DNA of 64,000 bases from Nannocystis punicea. Its GTDB lineage: Bacteria; Myxococcota_A; Polyangia; Nannocystales; Nannocystaceae. The position numbers were made by a program, and so were the translations under genes. Positions 22,511 to 31,133 of the stretch are shown one piece after another. The notes beneath the pieces are model-generated. The model saw only the letters and a list, made by a program, of their open reading frames with translations, ran no database searches and was not told where the DNA came from. Position 1 is the stretch's first letter. Each line of letters begins with the position of its first letter. The stretch spans positions 9,150,001-9,214,000 of the forward strand of contig NZ_CP114040.1 of assembly GCF_026965555.1 (NCBI RefSeq), read 5' to 3'.

Positions 22511-24409
22511 ATGCTCGCGGATCCGAAGCTGTTGGTCGTGTTGTTCTCGCTCACCGCCGCCCTCGGGTGTGCGACCCGGTCGGCGGTCCCGACGCGGGAC
22601 AGGCCCGCCGAGAAGACCCCGCCGGTGTTCGCCCTCGCGGCCTCGGTGGCCGACGGCCCCGAGGACCCGGCGGAGAAGGGCCTGGCATCGCACATCTCGC
22701 GCGTGACGGTGTACTCCGATCGGGCGCTGGTCAGCCGGGACGCGACGGTGGCGCTGACGAGCGAGCCGAAGGTGTTCCGCTTCAAGAAGCTGCCGGGGTG
22801 GGTCGACGAGGGCTCGGTGCGGGCCTCGACGAGCGCCGGCAAGATCGTCGACGTGAGCGTGGAGCGGCGCTTCCTGGCGCGCTCGACCGACGAGGGGTTC
22901 CGCAAGGCGGAGCTGAAGCACAAGGAGCTGCTCAAGCAGCTGCAGGCGATCGACGACGAGCTGGCGATCCTCGACGCGCAGCAGAAGCACGTCGAGTCGA
23001 TCAAGGTGTTCTCGCTCGAGAAGCTCGGCGACGACGGGGTGAAGCGCGAGATCAAGGTCGACAGCTACGGCGAGGTGATCGACTTCGTGTCGGGGACGAT
23101 GCGCAAGACGGCGTCGGCGCGGCGCGACGCCAGAGCGGCGCGCGAGCAGCTGGCGCCCGACGTCGAGGCCAGCGCGCGCAACCTCGAGGAGCTGAGCCGG
23201 CTGACGAAGCTGGAAGAGACGATGGTGCTGGTGACGGTGCAGGGCACCGAGGCGGGCGCCGCGACGCTGACGCTGACGTACGCGACGCCCGGGGCGACGT
23301 GGGAGCCGATGCACGAGGTGCGCGCGGGCGCGACCGATCCGGACTCGGTGGAGCTGACGTCGTTCGCGGTGGTGACGCAGACGACCGGCGAGGATTGGAG
23401 CCACGCGCAGCTGTCGTTCTCGACGCAGTCGTCGTCGGACAGCGAGCACATCCCGGAGCTCGAGATGCTGGCGCTCGGCAAGGGCCCGGAGGTGTCGCGC
23501 AGCGTGACGCGCGAGATCACGTCGTTCACGGCGGCGCAGAAGAAGTTCCAGGAGCAGAACCTGCACTGGAATCGGATGAATCAGGCGGCGTCGCAGCGGG
23601 TGTCGGAGGTCGAGCAATTCGAGCGCTCGTACTCGTCGAACCTGGCGCTGCTCGAGCAGGTCCAGAGCAAGACGGTGGAGATCTTCGCCGGCCTGCAGAC
23701 GCGCGGCACGACGGCCCACTTCGTCGCCAGGGACCCGGTCATCGCCCGCTCGGACGGCCGCTCGATCCGCGTCCGGATCGGCAGCAGCCCGATCAAGGTG
23801 GAGCGCCGGATCATCGCCGCGCCGGAGGAGTCGCTCAACGCCGCGGTCACGCTCGAGATGAACAACAAGACGGCGCAAGCGCTTTTGCCCGGCGCGGTCG
23901 CCCGCTATCAAGACGGGGCGTTCCTCGGGATGACCGACATCGCCTTCGTCGCCAAGGACGAGGACTTCTCGCTGTTCTTCAGCGTGGCCGACCAGGTCAA
24001 GCTGGCCCGCGAGCTCGACAAGCACCAGAGCTCGCTGCAACGCAACGCGCGCAACCGCATGCAATTGTCGTTCGTCAGCAAGGCGAAGAACCTGTCGGAG
24101 CGGCCGGTCACGGTGGTGCTGGCCGAGCGCATCCCGGTGTCGGAGAACAACGAGGTGCGGGTGAGCAACGTGCGGATCGGTCCGAACGAGAAGCCCGACG
24201 GCAAGGGGATCGTCCGCTGGACGGTGACACTGGCGGCCCGCGAGGAGCGGCAATTCCGGGTGTCGTACCAGGTCGATTATCCGCCGACGCTGGTGCTCGA
24301 CGTGAAGCGCAAGAGGATGGAGAAGATGCAGTCGCCGTCGCCGCCCTCGCCGGCGCCGGCGCGCATGGACTTCGAGGAGCGGCTGATCCAGATGGAGGAC
24401 GCGTTCTGA
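22511..24409 (+). CDS. DUF4139-family lipoprotein (mucoidy inhibitor A-like)
   Basis: 632 residues from ATG 22511; a TTG two codons earlier is possible. The signal ends LFSLTAALGC (lipobox). Region ~60-130 (SRVTVYSDRALVSRDATVAL) is the DUF4140-type N-terminal domain. Coiled-coil stretches with long charged helices follow (ELKHKELLKQLQAIDDELA), and the large C-terminal DUF4139-like part has TLTYATPGATWEPMHEVRAG and VVTQTTGEDWSHAQLSFST. Members are envelope proteins of unknown activity. It is convergent with the next gene, 9 bases apart. Confidence 0.8.
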   Translation: MLADPKLLVVLFSLTAALGCATRSAVPTRDRPAEKTPPVFALAASVADGPEDPAEKGLASHISRVTVYSDRALVSRDATVALTSEPKVFRFKKLPGWVDEGSVRASTSAGKIVDVSVERRFLARSTDEGFRKAELKHKELLKQLQAIDDELAILDAQQKHVESIKVFSLEKLGDDGVKREIKVDSYGEVIDFVSGTMRKTASARRDARAAREQLAPDVEASARNLEELSRLTKLEETMVLVTVQGTEAGAATLTLTYATPGATWEPMHEVRAGATDPDSVELTSFAVVTQTTGEDWSHAQLSFSTQSSSDSEHIPELEMLALGKGPEVSRSVTREITSFTAAQKKFQEQNLHWNRMNQAASQRVSEVEQFERSYSSNLALLEQVQSKTVEIFAGLQTRGTTAHFVARDPVIARSDGRSIRVRIGSSPIKVERRIIAAPEESLNAAVTLEMNNKTAQALLPGAVARYQDGAFLGMTDIAFVAKDEDFSLFFSVADQVKLARELDKHQSSLQRNARNRMQLSFVSKAKNLSERPVTVVLAERIPVSENNEVRVSNVRIGPNEKPDGKGIVRWTVTLAAREERQFRVSYQVDYPPTLVLDVKRKRMEKMQSPSPPSPAPARMDFEERLIQMEDAF

Positions 24410-24418
24410 CCGCCTCGC

Positions 24419-25498
24419 TCACAGCGGGTAGACGATGAAGTCGTCGTGGACCTCGAGCACGGGCTCCTGCATGGCTTCGACGGCGTCGCGCAGCTCGAGC
24501 AGGTGGGCGAGCTCGAGCTCGAGCGGGTGCTCGTCGGGGTGCGAGGGCTGCATGAATTCGAAGTCGTCGCCGGGGGTGTTGGTCATCTCGATGTGAGCCC
24601 CGAGGACGCGACAGACCTCCTTGTCGGCGAGGTGGTCGACGAGGCGGCCGATGCTGGCGACGTAGGCGGGGAAGTCCTTGATGTAGAGGCGGCCGGGGTA
24701 GAGGGTGTCGCCGGTGAAGACGACGCCGGTGGCGGGGTCGTAGACGGCGATGTGGGCCTTCTCGTGGCCGGGCAGCGGGACGATGTCGAGGACGCGGCCG
24801 CCGAGATCGTACTGGACGATCTGCTCGGGCCAGCCGTCGATGCCGAAGAACTGGCGGACGGCCGCCTCGCCGACGCCGACGATGCTGGTGTTGGCGTCGC
24901 CGACGAAGAGGTCGTTGCCGGCGACGTGGTCACCGTGGGCGTGGGTGTTGCCGACGACGAGCTCGATCGGGGCGCCGCCGTGGGCCTGAGACCAGTCGTC
25001 GACGAGGCCGTGGACGATGTCGTCGATCGGGATGCCGCCGTCGCCGGTGTCGAGCAGGAGCGCGCGCTCCGAGCCGAACAGCAGCATCATGAAGGGGCCC
25101 TCGAAGCTGGTACACAGCGACTGGCGGAGGATCCAGGTGTCGGCGGAGTATTGATGGACCTGGACCTGCGGCTCGCTGCCGCAGTCGATGCCGTCGATCC
25201 AGTGGGCCGGGAGCTCGCCCGCACACTCCTGCACGCCGGTGGTGGCGTCGGTGGTGGAGACGGTGGTGGCGCCCGTGGTGGAGCCGGTGGTGGAGCCGGT
25301 GGTGCTGTCGTCGCTCGTCGAGGGGGTGCTCGTCGTCGTGCCCGGATCCGCGGTGGTGGTGGTGGCGTCGCCTTCGGTCGTGGCCGTGCCCGTGGTCGTG
25401 GTCGTGGTCGTCGAGCCGGTGGTGGTCCCGTCGCTGGCGGCGGGCCCCTCACCGCCGCATGCGAGTACACAGAGCAAGGGAGTCCAGAGCTTTCGCAT
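24419..25498 (-). CDS. Metallo-beta-lactamase-fold lipoprotein
   Basis: 359 residues from ATG 25498. Lipobox CVLAC gives Cys14, followed by a ~70-residue linker almost entirely Thr/Ser/Gly/Asp. The metallo-hydrolase domain has NTHAHGDHVAGNDLF (metal-binding HAHGDH at 186-191), the later His in VPLPGHEKAHIAVYD, and the Asp in VVFTGDTLYPG. The conserved C-terminal His is in VLGAHIEM. It is therefore probably an active exported hydrolase; the substrate is not predictable (beta-lactam, lactone and phosphodiester hydrolases share this fold). Confidence 0.88.
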   Translation of the reverse strand: MRKLWTPLLCVLACGGEGPAASDGTTTGSTTTTTTTGTATTEGDATTTTADPGTTTSTPSTSDDSTTGSTTGSTTGATTVSTTDATTGVQECAGELPAHWIDGIDCGSEPQVQVHQYSADTWILRQSLCTSFEGPFMMLLFGSERALLLDTGDGGIPIDDIVHGLVDDWSQAHGGAPIELVVGNTHAHGDHVAGNDLFVGDANTSIVGVGEAAVRQFFGIDGWPEQIVQYDLGGRVLDIVPLPGHEKAHIAVYDPATGVVFTGDTLYPGRLYIKDFPAYVASIGRLVDHLADKEVCRVLGAHIEMTNTPGDDFEFMQPSHPDEHPLELELAHLLELRDAVEAMQEPVLEVHDDFIVYPL

Positions 25499-26084
25499 GG
25501 CGCGAACGTACGCCACCCTCGCGCAGGCATCAACCGTGGACAGGTGGACCGGAGTCGGCTACGCCGGGCGTGCAGCGGGCCCGGAGCGGCGGATCGGGGG
25601 GCGTCTCAGCAGCGGCGCCGGCGGCTCGGGGGCGCGGTGATAGGATGTCCCAAAGGACATGTTTTTGAAAGATCATGAGATGGTATGTCCTTTCGGACAT
25701 TCTGTCTCTCGGGACATCTTTACTTCGCCGAGACCGTCGCTCACCTGCTCGTCGACCCGGCCAGAGGGGCGCGCGCGCCGCTTCGCGCCGGTTCTGTCGG
25801 ACGCTTGCATCCGGCGCTCGCGCGCACACTCGGCGGGGTGGCCCTGCGATCGCCCAGGCGCAGCGTCGAGCTTGTCTGCGTGAAGTAGGGGTTGGTGCTC
25901 GCATTGGGCGGGGCGCTCTGCCATTGACTTCCGACGAACCGTCGTGGGCCTGCGACGAGCCGGGTCGTCGGATGGACGAACCGGAGAGACCGGACAGCCT
26001 GGTGCGCGACGGGCTCGAGCAGCAGTGTGGCGTGGACGGGCCGCCTTGACGACCGCCAGAGCGGGGAGCTAGCCTGGAGACGTC
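25499..26084. other. 586-bp intergenic region with a hairpin cluster
   Basis: It lies between the start of the MBL lipoprotein and the start of the LytS-like kinase, so it should hold both promoters. No gene is convincing; open frames here are short and shaped by the hairpins. The central part has AT-richer DNA with three hairpins of the TGTCC family. Confidence 0.45.
25645..25717. repeat. Cluster of three TGTCC-N4-GGACA hairpins
   Basis: ATGTCC-CAAA-GGACAT (25645-25660), ATGTCC-TTTC-GGACAT (25685-25700) and CTGTCT-CTCG-GGACAT (25702-25717). The first two have perfect 6-bp stems and different tetraloops, so the stem is what is conserved. Spacing from the first to the second centre is 40 bases, and from the second to the third 17. 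Confidence 0.7.
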
Positions 26085-27188
26085 GTGGGAGGTTCAGCTC
26101 CGCAGCATCCGACGCTCTTCGCGCGGCGGCGTTGGTCGGTCGGCATGGCCCTGGCGGTCGGCGTCGGGTTGCTGCAAACCGCCCCCGAATTCTTCGAAGG
26201 CGAGCGCATTGTGAGCATCGCGCTGCGGTGCTTGCTATGGGTGGTCGAGGCTCCGCTGCAGGTGCTCGCGCTGTCGGTCACGTTCGACCACGGCGTCCAG
26301 CGGCGGTTCGGTGCGACGAAATTGTTCGTCGCCTGCCTCCTGGTCGCCATGGCCGTCGGGGCGCTCTTCGCCCTCGCCTTCGTGTTCGTGTCCGAGGGGC
26401 TCCTGGGCCTCGAGCTCGATGAAAAGGGGCCGCTTCCGCTTCCGCTCGCCGCGGGGTTCGGCGCCATGGTCGGCGTCCTCATCGCCGGCATCTGGGGGCT
26501 CGCCTTCGTGTCCCCGCACGTGGCCGAGCAGGCCCAGCTCCGCAAGCTCGAGACGGAGCAGCTGCGATTCGAGGCCGAGCAGCTCAGGACCTCGTCGGAG
26601 ATGGCGCGCTTGCGTTCGCAGCTCGAGCCGCATTTCCTCCTCAACACCCTCAACACGATCGCCGGGCTGGTGACGCAAGATCCGCGTGAGGCGCGGCGCC
26701 TGATCGGATGCCTCGGGGACCTGCTGCGTGATTCGCTGCAGGAGCAAGACGAGATGCAGACGCTCGACCAGGAGGTCACGTGGCTCAGGCGTTACGCGGA
26801 GATCCTCGAGGCGCGCCACGGTGACGCGCTCCGCTTCGATTGGGACGTCCCTCCCGATGTCGGCGGCGTGCTGCTGCCGCGGCTGTTGCTGCAGCCCCTG
26901 GTGGAGAACGCGGTCCAGCATGGTGCGCTGTGTCGCGCCGGCGGCGGCCGGGTGGCCGTGCGTGCCATGCTCCGGGGCGCCGGCGCCGGGTCGCAGCTCG
27001 TGTGCACGGTGACGGACAACGGCCCGGGCCTGTCGACGAGCGAGCCGCGCTCCGGCGCGCTCGGCCTCCGCGCCGTGCGTCGTCGACTCGAGCTCAGGGG
27101 CTCCGGGTCGGCCCTGCGCTTGCAGTCTTCGAGCGAAGGGACCTCGGCGATCATCGAGGTCCCCGTGGCTTCGGCGGGTGCGGCATGA
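26085..27188 (+). CDS. LytS-type membrane sensor histidine kinase
   Basis: 367 residues with a GTG start and GGAG upstream. Four hydrophobic segments lie within residues ~17-142. A coiled helix (AEQAQLRKLETEQLRFEAEQ) follows, then the His_kinase domain with RLRSQLEPHFLLNTLNTIAG (phosphoacceptor H183) and an ATPase with LLLQPLVENAVQHG (N box) and VTDNGPGLS (G box). This kinase class works with LytTR regulators, and one is encoded immediately downstream with a 4-base overlap. The signal is unknown. Confidence 0.92.
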   Translation: MGGSAPQHPTLFARRRWSVGMALAVGVGLLQTAPEFFEGERIVSIALRCLLWVVEAPLQVLALSVTFDHGVQRRFGATKLFVACLLVAMAVGALFALAFVFVSEGLLGLELDEKGPLPLPLAAGFGAMVGVLIAGIWGLAFVSPHVAEQAQLRKLETEQLRFEAEQLRTSSEMARLRSQLEPHFLLNTLNTIAGLVTQDPREARRLIGCLGDLLRDSLQEQDEMQTLDQEVTWLRRYAEILEARHGDALRFDWDVPPDVGGVLLPRLLLQPLVENAVQHGALCRAGGGRVAVRAMLRGAGAGSQLVCTVTDNGPGLSTSEPRSGALGLRAVRRRLELRGSGSALRLQSSSEGTSAIIEVPVASAGAA

Positions 27189-27979
27189 GCCAGGAGGACG
27201 GCGAGAAGCTGCGCTCACTGGTCGTCGAGGACGAGTGGACGGCGCGAAACTACCTCGTCGAGCTCGTGGACGGCTCCAACCTGGCTCAGGTCACGGGCGC
27301 GGTCGCGTCCGCGTCGGAGGCGCGGGAGATCCTGCTCGGCGACGGGCGTCTCGCGTTCGATGTCGTGTTTCTCGACGTTCGGCTGTCCGGCGGGCGAAAC
27401 GAGGGGCTGGACATCGCGCGCGAGCTCGCGGCGCTGTCCCGGCCGCCATTGCTCGTACTCGCGACCGCCTTCAATGCGCACGCGCTCGAAGCGTACGACC
27501 TCGGAGTCGCCGACTACCTGCTCAAGCCGTTCACCGAGCAACGTGTCGAGCAGTGCTTGCGCCGGCTCCGGGCACGCCGCCCGCGGCTGCAACCAGCAGG
27601 GCCCCTGCGGATCGCCGCGCGGCGGCAGAAGAGCCTGGTCTTCTTCGACCGCGACGAGGTGTGGGCGTTCGAGGCGGCGGAACGCTTGACTCGGGTGCAC
27701 ACCGCCCACGGCGTCTTCGACGTCGACCTGTCGCTGTCCGCGATCGAGGCGTCCTTCGGCCGCGCGCTCGCTCGGGTCCACCGCAACTGGCTGGTCAACG
27801 TGAAGCACATCAAGGAGTTCGAGCGCGACAGCGAAACCCGGGTATGGGTCGGCGACGGGCTCGTGGCGGACGGTCGCGGGATCCACGTGCCTGTCGCTCG
27901 TGAGCGCGCGCAACAGCTGCGCGACATGCTGCTGGCCAGCGCGACGGGGTTGCGCCGCATGGGTCGTGCCGGAGGCTGA
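27185..27979 (+). CDS. LytTR-family response regulator
   Basis: 264 residues, start overlapping the kinase stop (ATGA). The receiver has the acidic pair in LVVEDEW, phosphoacceptor D64 in VVFLDVRLSGG, and Lys in DYLLKPFTE. From about residue 145 the LytTR DNA-binding domain reads RIAARRQKSLVFFDRDEVWA, ARVHRNWLVNVKHIKEFERD. Such regulators bind direct repeats upstream of small regulons; the downstream TPR protein and peptide are candidate targets. Confidence 0.92.
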   Translation: MSQEDGEKLRSLVVEDEWTARNYLVELVDGSNLAQVTGAVASASEAREILLGDGRLAFDVVFLDVRLSGGRNEGLDIARELAALSRPPLLVLATAFNAHALEAYDLGVADYLLKPFTEQRVEQCLRRLRARRPRLQPAGPLRIAARRQKSLVFFDRDEVWAFEAAERLTRVHTAHGVFDVDLSLSAIEASFGRALARVHRNWLVNVKHIKEFERDSETRVWVGDGLVADGRGIHVPVARERAQQLRDMLLASATGLRRMGRAGG

Positions 27980-28022
27980 TATCGGTGAGGTCGTGACGAC
28001 GGGCGCGATCGGCTGGTTATTT

Positions 28023-28042
28023 GGACATGACCTATCGGACAT
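28023..28042. repeat. Paired GGACAT elements after the LytTR gene
   Basis: GGACAT at 28023-28028 and again at 28037-28042, 14 bases apart, in an AT-richer patch 44 bases beyond the regulator stop and ~150 before the TPR gene. They could be LytTR-type direct repeats or a worn copy of the TGTCC/GGACA element. Confidence 0.4.
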
Positions 28043-28187
28043 ATTCAATTCGACCGGAATACTCGCGTCGACCTTGCCCCGCATGGCCCCGAGTCCGCGA
28101 TCGCGCAGATCCCGAGCGTCTGGGGCCCTGCTGGAACCCCGCCGTGGCGGCTTGCGTGCGGGCGGACGGTGGACCACCCTCTCGTCC

Positions 28188-29534
28188 GTGTACGAGCACG
28201 AAGTCCTCGAGCCCCCGGCGTACCAGCGCGTCAGCGCGGTCTATGACAAGGCGCGCGCGGAGGCGAAGGAGCCGGACGGGCTCAAGGCCCGCGAGGCGGC
28301 GTATCGCGAGGCGCTGCGATGGGCGCGGAAGACGGGAGACGGGGCGCTGGTCGCGGCGGCCTGGTACTACCTGGCGAAGTTTTGGGAGGGGGAGTACGAG
28401 CGCGAGAAGGCCTGTACGGCGCACTTGCGGCTGATCGCGGCGGAGCACGCGAAGTTCGGGCCGCTGCACGCGGAGCTCGCGGGGAGCTGGCACAACTTCG
28501 GGACGTTCCTGGTCGAGGCGCACGAGCCGGCGCTGGTCGAGTGCGGGATGCGAATCTCGCTGGCGCTCGGGCGGCTGCAGGGTGCCGGCGAGGATTTCGC
28601 CGCGGTGCAGCAGACCATCCTGGTGCTGTGGAACGCGGAGCTTTACGAACGAATGTTCCGCTGGGCCCCGCACCTCGAGGGCTGGACGGAGCAGAAGGGC
28701 CTCGGCCACGCGTACCGCTGCCTCGGGCACGCGTACGGGCGGGTCGGTCGTCACGACGAGGCGCAAGCGGCCTACGAGGCGTGCCTGCGCCTCCTGCAGG
28801 AGGGCGACGAGCACTACGACGACGCGTGGCTCGGGTACGCGGAGTCGTTCGTCGAGCGGGCGGCGCCGAAGGTCGACATGCCGGCGGGGATGCTCGCCGA
28901 GTTGCGGGCGCTGGTGGACGGAGCGGAGGAGGAGTCGTCGGATCGGCAGCGGGCGATGAAAACACTCCTGGCGTGCGGGACGGCGGAGGACCTGCCGCGG
29001 ATCCTCGCCGTGGCCGCGGAGGCGCCGTTGACGGTGCGGTCGACCTGCTGCACGCTGATGGGTCGCGGGTTTGACAGTGAAGAGATCCACCGGGCGCTGC
29101 GCGAGGTCGCGGCGCGCTCGTCGGTGGTCCCCATCGCCAGCGGCACCATCGACGCCGTCGAGTGGGATGCGAACACGAGCAGGAGGCACGAGGCGCTGGC
29201 GCGGTTCGAGCTCGACCAGGGGATGGACGCCCGCGCAGCGCTGCGGGCGGCTTGCCAGGGCCCGATCACGACGGACCTCGTGGGGCGGCTCGCGCTGCAC
29301 CTCCTCGACGACGGCGACGCGGCGGGGCTCGACGCGTTGAGCGAGCAACATGCGGCGGTCCGGGGGGCGATGCTCCGGGTGGTGCGTGCAGTGCTCGAGC
29401 TCGAGCGAGACCCGACGGAGGCGTCGATGCTGGCGGTGTACCGCGCGTTTGCAGCGTGGGCGAAGCCGTGGGCAGCGCGGCTGGACGAGGACGGCAAGCC
29501 GCCCGCGAAGCGAGCCCATCGTTCGGACGATTGA
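28188..29534 (+). CDS. TPR-type cytoplasmic protein
   Basis: About 448 residues from GTG 28188 (VYEHEVLEPPAYQRVSAVYD); ATG 28083 is an alternative. No signal peptide or membrane helix. Residues ~25-220 are helical pairs of the TPR kind: LKAREAAYREALRWARKTGD, GHAYRCLGHAYGRVGRHDEA, QAAYEACLRLLQEGDEHYDD. The second half is also helical with no repeat I can name. It follows the LytS/LytTR pair in the same direction. TPR proteins next to signalling genes and short peptide genes often act as peptide or protein adaptors; here that is inference from position only. Confidence 0.65.
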   Translation: MYEHEVLEPPAYQRVSAVYDKARAEAKEPDGLKAREAAYREALRWARKTGDGALVAAAWYYLAKFWEGEYEREKACTAHLRLIAAEHAKFGPLHAELAGSWHNFGTFLVEAHEPALVECGMRISLALGRLQGAGEDFAAVQQTILVLWNAELYERMFRWAPHLEGWTEQKGLGHAYRCLGHAYGRVGRHDEAQAAYEACLRLLQEGDEHYDDAWLGYAESFVERAAPKVDMPAGMLAELRALVDGAEEESSDRQRAMKTLLACGTAEDLPRILAVAAEAPLTVRSTCCTLMGRGFDSEEIHRALREVAARSSVVPIASGTIDAVEWDANTSRRHEALARFELDQGMDARAALRAACQGPITTDLVGRLALHLLDDGDAAGLDALSEQHAAVRGAMLRVVRAVLELERDPTEASMLAVYRAFAAWAKPWAARLDEDGKPPAKRAHRSDD

Positions 29535-29704
29535 GGGGCTGCGGCGACGGGCCGGTCCACCGCGGCGGCGGACGGGACGTCGGCGCCGGGCCGGTCCACT
29601 GCGGGACGCCGGGGCGAAGAGGCGCCCGTGCAGTTTGTCACGGATCGCCAGACCTCCGCGGCCCGCGACTTGCGACGCGAGCCCGCCTCTCCGTCGTGGG
29701 AACC

Positions 29705-29824
29705 ATGAACAAGTCCGACACCAAGCCCCAGCCGCAGCAACCGCAGACCTCGACGCCCACCCGGCCCGCTCGACCGCTCGTCATTCGCACGGGCGTACGC
29801 GCAGGTCCGTACTCGTACCTGTGA
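29705..29824 (+). CDS. 39-residue peptide with C-terminal GVRAG motif
   Basis: ATG 29705 opens a 39-residue frame too short for ordinary gene calling. The first half is Gln/Pro/Thr-rich (MNKSDTKPQPQQPQTSTPT). The end is PLVIRTGVRAGPYSYL. It has no signal peptide. The TGVRAG core parallels KIKAG in the 17-residue peptide at 6331. A disordered leader plus a short distinct core with two Tyr is the layout of ribosomally made, modified peptides or secreted signals. It lies 170 bases after the TPR gene and 187 before an exported propeller protein. The upstream GTGGGA is only a fair ribosome binding site. Confidence 0.45.
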   Translation: MNKSDTKPQPQQPQTSTPTRPARPLVIRTGVRAGPYSYL

Positions 29825-30011
29825 ACGAGCCGGCCGGGCGTACATCCCAGGCTTTGGCTCTTCGCCGGTCGCATGCCGGCGATCATCATCACAGCAATCG
29901 CCCCTGCGAGGCGCGCCGCATCCCGCCTGGTCCGAGCGCCACATCGACGGATCGAGCAGGCGCAGCGCCGACAGCTTTGACAGCCGGCGCTCGTTCTCGT
30001 ATGGCACCCGC

Positions 30012-30992
30012 ATGAGGCGAGCAATTCACGGCAGGGCGGCGCTGCTGGCCGCGTGCGCGTGCACGGTCGGTGGTCGCGGGCCGGTCGACGCCGCGCCGCG
30101 AGCGGCGGACCCCGGGGTCGAGCTGTACGGCGCCGGCCACTTCACGACCGGGGCCTGGGACTTCTTCATGGCCTTCTCGCCCGATCAGCGGCAGGTGCTG
30201 TTCGGCCGCGCCGACCCGTCCTTCGATCGTTACGAGATCCTCGAGACGCGGCTCGGCGCCGACGGTCGCTGGTCGAAGCCGGCGCACCCGAGCTTCGCCG
30301 GGCAGTGGAGCGACGCCGACCCGCATCTCTCGCCGGCCGGCGACGCCGTGTACTTCATCTCGAACCGCCCGATCGGCCCCGACGAGCCGGGGCCACGCAC
30401 CACTTATGACATTTGGTTCGCCCCGCGCGCGCCGGACGGTTCGTGGGGGCCTGCGCAGCGCGTGCCCGAGCCGGTCAACGACGCCGCGGTCGACGAGTGG
30501 TCGCCGGCGATCGCCGCCAGCGGCAACCTCTACTTCGGGCTCGAGCGCCACGGCGGCCACGGCGGCACCGATCTCTGGGTCGCGCGTCGCGTCGACGGCG
30601 TCTATCAGCCGCCCGAGAACCTCGGCCCCGCGATCAACACGCCGGGCCTCGAAGTCGAGCCGTGGATCTCCCCCGACGAGAGCTATCTGATCTTCGCCGG
30701 GCTGCGCCGCGTCGACTCGGTCGGCAGCTACGACCTTTACTTCAGCCGCCGGCGTGACGGCGCGTGGGAGCCCGCGCGCCCGCTGGCGAGCCTCAACACC
30801 GCGGCCTCCGAGTGGAATCACAGCGTCTCGCCCGACGGCGAATGGTTGTACTTCAGCAGCAATCGCCGCTACACGGGGCCGCTCGGCCCGCGTTTCGACG
30901 ACCCGCGGGACGATCGCAGCGTCGCCGGCGTCGGCGACGGCAAGCAGGGCGACATCTATCGCGTATCGATGCGCGCGCTCGGGCTGCCGTGA
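30012..30992 (+). CDS. Exported PD40/TolB-like beta-propeller protein
   Basis: 326 residues. The signal is MRRAIHGRAALLAACACTVG, possibly a lipobox (LLAAC). The mature part is a propeller with repeated blade motifs: FSPDQRQVLFGRADPSF, DADPHLSPAGDAVYFISNRP, EPWISPDESYLIFAGLRR, WNHSVSPDGEWLYFSSNRRY. The DIWFAPR, DLWVARR, DLYFSRR repeats mark blade ends. It probably binds cell-envelope or peptidoglycan partners; no catalytic site is visible. Confidence 0.85.
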   Translation: MRRAIHGRAALLAACACTVGGRGPVDAAPRAADPGVELYGAGHFTTGAWDFFMAFSPDQRQVLFGRADPSFDRYEILETRLGADGRWSKPAHPSFAGQWSDADPHLSPAGDAVYFISNRPIGPDEPGPRTTYDIWFAPRAPDGSWGPAQRVPEPVNDAAVDEWSPAIAASGNLYFGLERHGGHGGTDLWVARRVDGVYQPPENLGPAINTPGLEVEPWISPDESYLIFAGLRRVDSVGSYDLYFSRRRDGAWEPARPLASLNTAASEWNHSVSPDGEWLYFSSNRRYTGPLGPRFDDPRDDRSVAGVGDGKQGDIYRVSMRALGLP

Positions 30993-31133
30993 ATGCTCAT
31001 TGCAGCGTCGCCCGTCGCAGCCCGGTGCGGTGACCCGATGGACCTCGGGCGCCATCTCGACGAGCGGCGCCTCGCGACGCCGCCGAGCGCTCGATGAGCC
31101 TGAAGCTGGCGTTCGCCGGCACCCGAGCTCGCG

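Noticed and set aside
22388..24253. 621-residue minus-strand frame opposite the DUF4139-like gene
   Set aside because: Arg/Leu/His-rich shadow; the plus strand has a lipobox, coiled coil and family motifs.
25250..25450. Low-complexity GGT/GTG repeats considered as a tandem repeat locus
   Set aside because: They encode the Thr/Ser/Gly linker of the MBL-fold lipoprotein on the minus strand, a normal feature of exported proteins in this genome.
25645..25720. Small peptides such as MSQRTCF or MSERTYHLMIF encoded across the hairpin cluster
   Set aside because: The reading frames are a by-product of the ATGTCC/GGACAT palindromes, which create ATG codons on both strands; no ribosome binding sites are present.
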